The translations under genes were made by a program, and so were the position numbers. The notes beneath the pieces were generated by a model, which was given only the letters and a program-made list of their open reading frames with translations, did not search any database and had not been told where the DNA came from. This document shows, piece after piece, positions 6,795 to 11,443 of a DNA stretch of 13,294 nt (its first letter is position 1; the number at the start of each line of letters is the position of its first letter). This DNA is from an uncultured Saprospiraceae bacterium (lineage in GTDB: Bacteria > Bacteroidota > Bacteroidia > Chitinophagales > Saprospiraceae). Location: the NCBI GenBank assembly GCA_937967535.1, contig CALCMV010000399.1:1-13294 (forward strand), given 5' to 3'.

Positions 6795-7256
6795 TTATCT
6801 AAATATTCCTCTAAGTTCGGAAAGAATAAGGACTATCCATGCACCAAAAAACATAATAATAGCGACCCATAAGCCACCACTGACGATACCTCCCTCTGAG
6901 GCAGATACGTTATATTTTTCCATAGACCTAGTGACAGTGCCGGCATCCATTCCTCTGAATATGAAGAATAAAACCACAATAGCAATTGCCGCGATAATGA
7001 GTGGCATCGAAGCTTTTGGATTCATAATTACGGAACGAACGATAAAAATAAGCATCAAAATGAAAGCTATAATCGCCAATATTCGCGCACCTACCAAACC
7101 GATGTCAAATATGTTTGACCCGAATAAATCTTCTTCGGTAGGTGTACCCGAAAAACCGCTTATACCAGTGAGGGCTGTTATCCAGAAGGCTGCAACCACT
7201 ATGACACCCACTATGAAAGCAATTAATTGTCCGTTCTTGCTTAAAAAATTATACAT
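6795..7256 (-). CDS. Four-TM conserved protein of the exb cluster
   Basis: This 153-residue integral membrane protein has four predicted transmembrane segments, about residues 11-30, 53-76, 83-101 and 125-147. A short extracytoplasmic loop (31-52, with PTEEDLFG) follows the first segment, and a polar loop (102-124) lies before the last. No catalytic motif is visible. A small 4-TM protein between exbB and the exbD pair is a recurring arrangement in Bacteroidota, to my knowledge without an assigned function. Its position suggests an accessory or assembly subunit of the motor; that is inference. The spacers on both sides (167 bp to exbB, 139 bp to exbD) are filled with repeats, so the operon may be partly segmented at the transcript level. 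Confidence 0.82.
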   Translation of the reverse strand: MYNFLSKNGQLIAFIVGVIVVAAFWITALTGISGFSGTPTEEDLFGSNIFDIGLVGARILAIIAFILMLIFIVRSVIMNPKASMPLIIAAIAIVVLFFIFRGMDAGTVTRSMEKYNVSASEGGIVSGGLWVAIIMFFGAWIVLILSELRGIFR

Positions 7257-7288
7257 AGTTATTAAGTTTATCCCGATAGTTATCAGGA

Positions 7289-7342
7289 AATTTTAAGTTC
7301 AAGTTTAAATATCAAATTTTAACCTAAATCAAACTTAAAATT
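7289..7342. repeat. Short inverted repeat AATTTTAAGTTCAAGTTTA
   Basis: The left arm (7289-7307) and right arm (7325-7342) are inverted repeats with two differences and a 17-nt loop, in the exbB to 4-TM gene spacer. Just outside lies CCCGATAGTTATC (7272-7284), the same 13-mer as at 5465-5477. The rest of the spacer (7343-7423) has two direct copies of CATTCAAAAT. Confidence 0.6.
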
Positions 7343-7423
7343 AGCTCTTAATATTATGATGAGATAAATGTGTATTTTTAATTCATTCAAAATGGACTCA
7401 TTTACTCATTCAAAATTAATTAC

Positions 7424-8311
7424 TTAGCTGAGTACTTTATTATCCATCAAAACATCTACTAGTGAAGTAGAGGCATCTTCCATACGATTGACGATGCTAT
7501 CAATTTTTGATACGATATAATTGTAAAAAATCTGCAAGATAATCGCGGTGATAAGACCGAATACTGTTGTCAAAAGTGCCACCTTGATACCATCTGCTAC
7601 GAGCGACGCGTTTACATCACCTGCTTCGGCGATTTTATCAAAGGCTTGAATCATACCGATTACCGTACCCATGAAACCAAGCATCGGTGCAATAGCGATA
7701 AAGAGTGAAATCCAAACTAAGCCTTTTTCCAAAAGACCCATCTGAACCGAACCGTAGGAAACCATTGCTTTTTCTACGCCTTCCAAGCCTTTATCAGAGC
7801 GTTTCAGACCTTCGTGCAAGATACTTGCGGCAGGACCGGGAGTAGATTTGCAAATCTCACGTGCTTGTGCCATATCTCCATTGCGGAGGGCATCGTCTAC
7901 ACGTGCTACGAGTTTGTCGGTATTGGCAGAGGCGAGATTGAGTGTAATAATACGCTCAATGCAAAATGCCAGACCTAAAATAAGGCACACAAGTACAAGT
8001 GCCATAAATTGCCAACCACCTTGAATGAAGTACTCCTTCAAGAGTTGGTGTCCGAATTTTCGGGGGGCAACTGCGTCAGCAGCACCTTCAACAGCACCAC
8101 CGATAGTTTCGGCAGCACCGGATGCTGCATCTCCTACTGTTTCGGCAGCACCTTCGATAGCGTCCCCGGCAGCTTCGGCAGCATTTTCTGCGCCCTCAAT
8201 AACTTGCTCACCGACAGTCTGTTCACCATTCTGTGCAACAGCATAGTCCGTTGTGAACGCCACCATGCCCAAAACAAGCAATAATGCTAATAGCTTTCTC
8301 ATAATAGTCAT
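7424..8311 (-). CDS. exbB: ExbB/TolQ/MotA family proton channel
   Basis: This protein has 295 residues from ATG 8311, or 292 from ATG 8302 (MRKLLALLL), which gives a more typical signal peptide and is slightly preferred. A cleavable-looking signal (to about AVAQ27) is followed by an Ala/Gly/Glu-rich segment (40-82) of roughly 11-residue repeats such as GAAETVGDAAS. Then come TM1 (about 101-117, ending in the FCIERII motif), a cytoplasmic loop, TM2 (197-222, with the APMLGFMGTVIGMIQAF signature at 208-224) and TM3 (243-265). This is the ExbB pentamer subunit that, with ExbD, uses the proton gradient to drive TonB. It is the first gene of a four-gene - strand cluster. A signal peptide with an extra periplasmic segment is usual for ExbB in this phylum; the strongly repetitive composition is less so. 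No tonB is in the window. Confidence 0.94.
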   Translation of the reverse strand: MTIMRKLLALLLVLGMVAFTTDYAVAQNGEQTVGEQVIEGAENAAEAAGDAIEGAAETVGDAASGAAETIGGAVEGAADAVAPRKFGHQLLKEYFIQGGWQFMALVLVCLILGLAFCIERIITLNLASANTDKLVARVDDALRNGDMAQAREICKSTPGPAASILHEGLKRSDKGLEGVEKAMVSYGSVQMGLLEKGLVWISLFIAIAPMLGFMGTVIGMIQAFDKIAEAGDVNASLVADGIKVALLTTVFGLITAIILQIFYNYIVSKIDSIVNRMEDASTSLVDVLMDNKVLS

Positions 8312-8330
8312 TAGTTTATAAACTCAAGTT

Positions 8331-8359
8331 GCGAGTTACGAGTTACGAGTTACGAGTTT
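8331..8359. repeat. Tandem 7-mer GAGTTAC
   Basis: Three exact tandem copies of GAGTTAC (8333-8353) plus a partial fourth lie 20-50 bp upstream of exbB. Related words in reverse (AACTCGAAACTCCAG, CAACTCGG) follow at about 8374-8401 and could pair with them. It lies in the likely exbB leader or promoter region. Confidence 0.6.
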
Positions 8360-8482
8360 TTACTATGCTTGATAACTCGAAACTCCAGACCCTCAACTCG
8401 GATTAATAATTTACGAGTTGTATTGATTAGTAAATTAGATTAATTTCAGATACTTTTTGGTGTATGTGTTTCGCACAATTTC

Positions 8483-8563
8483 AAAAAAAAACAAATTCCA
8501 AATCCCAATTTAAAATAATTTTTCACCTTATTATTATCAATTTGGGTTTTGAAATTTGGATTT
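8483..8563 (-). terminator. Inverted repeat ending in T9, likely terminator of tRNA-Ser
   Basis: The arms 8492-8511 and 8539-8563 (CCAAATTTCAAAACCCAAATT and AAATTGGGATTTGGAATTTG on the - strand) pair imperfectly around a 27-nt loop containing TGATAATAATAA. They are followed on the - strand by nine T residues (8491-8483). The site is 11 bp past the tRNA 3' end. The loop is long for a classical terminator, and the element resembles the other intergenic inverted repeats, so it may serve both roles. Confidence 0.5.
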
Positions 8564-8573
8564 TTCTCATGGG

Positions 8574-8661
8574 CGGAGAGAGTGGGATTCGAACCCACGA
8601 TACCCTTTAGAGGTATACACGCTTTCCAAGCGTGCGCCTTCGACCACTCGGCCACCTCTCC
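8574..8661 (-). tRNA. tRNA-Ser(GGA)
   Basis: This is an 88-nt gene without an encoded complete CCA. The acceptor stem GGAGAGG pairs with TCTCTCC (with one G-T pair), discriminator G at 8574. The D arm is GCCGAGTGGTCGAAGGC. The anticodon stem CACGC/GCGTG holds the loop TTGGAAA, with anticodon GGA at 8627-8625. It has the long variable arm typical of serine tRNAs (TACCTCTAAAGGGTA) and the T arm GTGGGTTCGAATCCCAC. It reads UCC and UCU. It stands alone between exbB and the fatty acid hydroxylase gene. Confidence 0.97.
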
Positions 8662-8677
8662 GTACATTTTATTATCG

Positions 8678-8734
8678 CATTGTTATATTGTTTTACGGTT
8701 AAAAACTCTGAACCTACAGAACAATAAAACAATG
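8678..8734. repeat. Inverted repeat CATTGTTATATTGTTTTAC
   Basis: The arms 8678-8695 and 8717-8734 (ACAATAAAACAATG) are inverted with a few differences around a 21-nt loop, 17 bp upstream of the tRNA-Ser 5' end on the - strand. It may overlap the tRNA promoter. Confidence 0.5.
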
Positions 8735-8751
8735 AATTTTAAAACTGGCAG

Positions 8752-8798
8752 CCACAAAAATTGTAAATTAATGTTACAATTCAAAATTTTTTGTGACG
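8752..8798. repeat. Inverted repeat CCACAAAAATTGTAA
   Basis: The left arm 8752-8766 and right arm 8773-8798 are inverted, with extra bases in the right arm (TTACAATTCAAAATTTTTTG). It is followed by GGATAATCA. The following stretch 8800-9031 is very AT-rich with no gene or clear signal. Confidence 0.5.
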
Positions 8799-9031
8799 GA
8801 TAATCAAGAAAGCCCAAATTAATTTAAAATTAAAAATAAAATAAAATACATTTTTTATTAAAAAAAATAACATAAATTATTTTAACATAAATTTGAATAT
8901 CAGTAAGTTAAAGCAATGTTAAGGAAATTAACATTCACAAAATATAAGTAATTTAAATGGCTTTTTTAATAAAAATGTACTTGTGGGCATCAGCGTGTTT
9001 TATCTCTTCGAATTGCTATTGGTACTGATAG

Positions 9032-9685
9032 CTATTGGTATCGGGATGTTTTTGGAACTTTGTCTTCCGTCTCGATTTTGGTCTCCAAAATCCTGTCCCA
9101 AATCGTAGAAGTGAAGCCATAATTTTTTGTCGGATTTTGATAATGATGTTTCATATGATGACGCTTCATTAGTTGAAACCACCAATTGTTATAATTCTTA
9201 TTGTGCGAAGCAAAATGAAACCAATCGTAGAGCAAATAAATCGCCATGATACCTACAATAAAAGGATGTGCATATCTGCCAATCAGCAAATAAAAAATCA
9301 GATACAAGACTGCCGCCACCGGAATGCTAATCAATGGATTGACCAACATGATGCGGCTATCATTGGGGTACTCATGGTGCGCCCAGTGCATACTATCGAG
9401 CAATTTTCGCATCCATTTATTGTGCGGATTGGCGTGAAAAAAATACCGATGTGTCACATATTCAAATATAGTCCAGAAGGCAAGACTGCCTCCGAAGCCC
9501 AACAAAAATTCCCACCAAAGCATTTCCAGTCTCAACAAGGCATAAGCGGATACCAGCACGATGAGTGGCAAAAAAGTTAGGTATTGCAAAGTCGGATTAT
9601 TGACATACATCCCCCTGAAAATGCGGAGTTTGTATTCGTTTTGGGGCATATTTTTATTGGATAAAAATAGTTTTGACTTTTTCAT
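9032..9685 (-). CDS. Fatty acid hydroxylase / sterol desaturase family protein
   Basis: This 217-residue membrane di-iron enzyme has the histidine clusters of the fatty acid hydroxylase superfamily: H79xxxxH84 (THRYFFH), H100xxH103H104 (HWAHH), H157xxxH161 (HFASH) and H177xxH180H181 (HMKHH). The segment NYGFTSTIWDR (188-198) also fits. Transmembrane segments are at about residues 34-52, 58-75 and paired helices at 115-153. The closest functional analogy is with Scs7/FA2H fatty acid 2-hydroxylases, which make the 2-hydroxy acyl chains of sphingolipids, a lipid class found in many Bacteroidota; carotenoid hydroxylases share the fold. The substrate is inferred, not shown. The start could instead be Met13 (ATG 9649). 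The last codons and the stop lie within a CCCGATACCAATAGC-type word repeat (9010-9050). Confidence 0.88.
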   Translation of the reverse strand: MKKSKLFLSNKNMPQNEYKLRIFRGMYVNNPTLQYLTFLPLIVLVSAYALLRLEMLWWEFLLGFGGSLAFWTIFEYVTHRYFFHANPHNKWMRKLLDSMHWAHHEYPNDSRIMLVNPLISIPVAAVLYLIFYLLIGRYAHPFIVGIMAIYLLYDWFHFASHNKNYNNWWFQLMKRHHMKHHYQNPTKNYGFTSTIWDRILETKIETEDKVPKTSRYQ

Positions 9686-9711
9686 AAAAAAAATGATTCG
9701 TCTAATGCTGT

Positions 9712-9785
9712 GGACTTTGGATATTGGGGAATTAGGTAACCGGGAAATTAGGTTTAAAATTATAGTTTATTGATAATTAGTTAAA
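9712..9785 (+). repeat. Orphan left half of the 5333-5521 type element
   Basis: GGAATTAG, GGGAAATTAGGTTTA and the following AT core with a GATAATTAG segment match the left arm and core of the element at 5333-5521, in the same orientation. I find no convincing right arm before the next element begins at 9787, so it looks truncated. Confidence 0.5.
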
Positions 9786-9786
9786 T

Positions 9787-10093
9787 GTTTACTGTTATTA
9801 CTTACATTTCGCTGATTTTGAAATAAGAAAAAAACATTTGAAATTATTTTTTCTCAAAAATAAAAATATAATTTTTATTTTATTTTATAATAAATTTACA
9901 ATTAATTATTTATATATATAATTTAATTCATTTAAAAAAAATAATAGTCTAATTATTAAGTAGAAAATCAAGTTAATAAAATATTTAAAATAAAATAATT
10001 AGTTTTATATGATTTTTTAAATCATTAATAATCAATAAAACATATTTTATTTTCTCACTTCAAAATCAGCGAAATTACAGTAATAATAAACAG
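9787..10093. repeat. Inverted repeat with a 210-bp extremely AT-rich centre
   Basis: Perfect 17-bp inverted arms ATTTCGCTGATTTTGAA (9806-9822 and, reversed, 10059-10075) lie within longer imperfect arms of about 46 bp, TGTTTACTGTTATTAC outward and AAGAAAA inward. The centre (about 9835-10045) is almost only A and T, with no gene. It fills the divergent spacer between the hydroxylase gene (-) and the DUF1080 gene (+), so both promoters would be near or inside it. Confidence 0.75.
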
Positions 10094-10120
10094 TCACACA
10101 ATTTCTCATTTGATGCAAAC

Positions 10121-10198
10121 GTAGCACGGTGCTTCCAGCCCGTGTAACGCGTATATTTTGCGTTCCGAACGCTGCACGGGCTGGAAGCACCGTGCTAC
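10121..10198. repeat. Inverted REP pair with GTAG feet
   Basis: Two perfect 24-nt inverted copies, 10121-10144 and 10175-10198, are separated by 30 bp. Each copy starts with GTAG followed by a hairpin, CACGG / CCGTG, around a TGCTTCCAGC-type loop. It is much more GC-rich than its surroundings. GTAG next to an imperfect palindrome is the layout known for REP sequences handled by RAYT (TnpA-REP) transposases. It ends 18 bp before the start codon of the DUF1080 gene and so lies in its leader or promoter. Confidence 0.8.
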
Positions 10199-10216
10199 GA
10201 CAACACATTTTTACAC

Positions 10217-10948
10217 ATGAAAAATATAATTACATTAATAATAATTTGCTTTTTTACTTCAACAATTTTTGGACAAATCACCGACCCTGTGGCTACAGAA
10301 GTTTGGGAACCTGTGCCGCGTGTGGTGAGTTCGCCGAGTGATAAATTTGTGCCGAGTGATGCGATAGTTTTATTTGATGGAAAAGATTTAAGTGCTTGGA
10401 AATCAGCAAGAAAAGATACTCTTGCACTGTGGACAACCGATGGCGAAGCCATGACGGTAAAGCCAAAAACAGGCGATATTGAAAGCAAACAAAGTTTTGG
10501 CAGCATCCAACTACACATCGAATGGCGTACTCCTGCCCAAGTGGAAAGCGAAGGGCAAGGCAGGGGCAATAGTGGTGTTTTTTTCCAGAAAAGATATGAA
10601 GTACAGGTATTGGATAATTATAATAACAAAACCTATCCGAATGGTCAGGCAGGGTCGATTTACAAGCAATATATTCCTTTGGTCAATGCTTGTCGTGCGC
10701 CCGGTGAGTGGCAGTCTTACGACATCATTTTTATGGCACCGGAGTTTAATGCAGATGGCATACGGGTACGTCCGGGCTATCTGACGGTGTTTCATAATGG
10801 TGTACTCATTCAAAATCATGTAGAAGTACAAGGGACGACTGAATATATCGGCTTACCCAAAAATATCGCGCATGGCGATGCACCGATTATGTTGCAAGAC
10901 CATGGAAATTTGGTGAGTTATCGGAATATTTGGGTAAGGGAACTTTAA
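10217..10948 (+). CDS. Secreted DUF1080 (3-keto-disaccharide hydrolase-like) protein
   Basis: This 243-residue protein has a signal peptide (residues 1-19, cleavage before or near Gln20) and one DUF1080 domain with a concanavalin-like jelly roll. Family motifs are SDAIVLFDGKDLSAW (47-61), LHIEWRTP (99-106), the GRGNSGVFF stretch (115-123), YEVQVLDNY (127-135), GEWQSYDIIF (163-172), and the ending PIMLQDHG followed by RNIWVREL (223-243). DUF1080 members are secreted or lipid-anchored in Bacteroidota and several act on 3-keto-glycosides; the substrate here is not known. It has no sorting domain. A perfect REP pair occupies its immediate upstream region, and its stop codon (10946-10948) lies within the tip of the nested repeat that follows. 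It is a single-gene unit, convergent with the T9SS protein. Confidence 0.92.
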   Translation: MKNIITLIIICFFTSTIFGQITDPVATEVWEPVPRVVSSPSDKFVPSDAIVLFDGKDLSAWKSARKDTLALWTTDGEAMTVKPKTGDIESKQSFGSIQLHIEWRTPAQVESEGQGRGNSGVFFQKRYEVQVLDNYNNKTYPNGQAGSIYKQYIPLVNACRAPGEWQSYDIIFMAPEFNADGIRVRPGYLTVFHNGVLIQNHVEVQGTTEYIGLPKNIAHGDAPIMLQDHGNLVSYRNIWVREL

Positions 10949-10998
10949 ATTGGCGTTATTAGTGATTAGTTAATTAGTGATTAGTGATTAGTTAATTA

Positions 10999-11144
10999 CA
11001 ATGTGTTCGCCAATTTTGAATTTTGAATGAAAAATTTTGAATGATAAAAAATATTTAATTTATTAACTTTTAATTATCAGTAAAAAACAAAGTAAAATTT
11101 AAACTAATTTGTTATTCATAATTCAAAATTTGGCGAAGACATTG
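10999..11144. repeat. Inner inverted repeat CAATGTGTTCGCC
   Basis: The arms 10999-11030 and 11112-11144 match as inverted repeats at about 30 of 33 positions (CAATGTsTTCGCC then AATTTTGAAT). The AT core holds TTAATTATCAG (11070-11080), the same 11-mer as in the neighbouring element at 11295-11305. The following bases to about 11190 are AAGTTT-type words. Confidence 0.7.
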
Positions 11145-11223
11145 TAAGTGGAAGTACAAGTTTAAAAGTAAGTTTAAGTTTAAATAAACAATTCACTTTC
11201 AATGAATTATCATAATTAAAAGT

Positions 11224-11375
11224 GTCGCTTAGCATACTACTATACATCGCCACGAAGGCACAAAGACACAAAGAATTTTAAAAATTATATTTACTTAATT
11301 ATCAGCGATTTACCCTTTGTGTCTTTGTGACTTTGTGGCAAGGTTCTCATCATGTATAGTAGTATGGTCGCTTAG
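11224..11375. mobile_element. MITE-like element with 15-bp TIRs and 9-bp target duplication
   Basis: The element at 11233-11366 (134 bp) begins with CATACTACTATACAT and ends with its exact reverse complement. It is abutted on both sides by the direct repeat GTCGCTTAG (11224-11232 and 11367-11375), as expected of a transposition target duplication. Inside the TIRs a second pair of arms reads CACAAAGACACAAAG (11259-11273) against CTTTGTGTCTTTGTG (11315-11329). The right side carries about 12 extra bases between the two arm segments. It has no ORF, so it could move only in trans. It lies inside the outer repeat 10945-11436. Confidence 0.8.
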
Positions 11376-11443
11376 TTCAGTCCAACCACTTAATCACTAA
11401 TCACTAATCAACTAATCACTAACAACCCCAATTTAAGAGAAAA

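Larger units (their letters stand above)
10945..11436. repeat. Outer inverted repeat of a nested element (TTAGTGATTAG arms)
   Basis: The left arm (10945-10994) starts with TTAAATTGG and runs into tandem TTAGTGA / TTAGTTAA words. The right arm (11389-11436) is its reverse complement, ending CCAATTTAA, with few differences. It encloses two further inverted repeats (10999-11144 and 11233-11366). It fills the gap between the two convergent genes and may also act as a two-way terminator. Confidence 0.75.

Noticed and set aside
6324..6872. 182-codon + strand frame over exbD and the spacer
   Set aside because: It runs antisense to a clear exbD and through a word-repeat hairpin; its low-complexity end is repeat-derived.
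8025..8284. Ala/Ser/Pro-rich open frames opposite exbB
   Set aside because: They are shadows of the repetitive Ala/Gly-rich exbB segment on the other strand.
8446..8803. Open frames across the tRNA (one reading VAEWSKAHAWKACIPLKGIVGSNPTLSA, and one on the other strand)
   Set aside because: These are the well-known spurious translations of a serine tRNA gene; the tRNA fold explains the sequence fully.
10145..10174. Promoter TATATTTTG in the loop of the REP pair
   Set aside because: It has one base too many for the TAnnTTTG box and no TTG at the right distance upstream.
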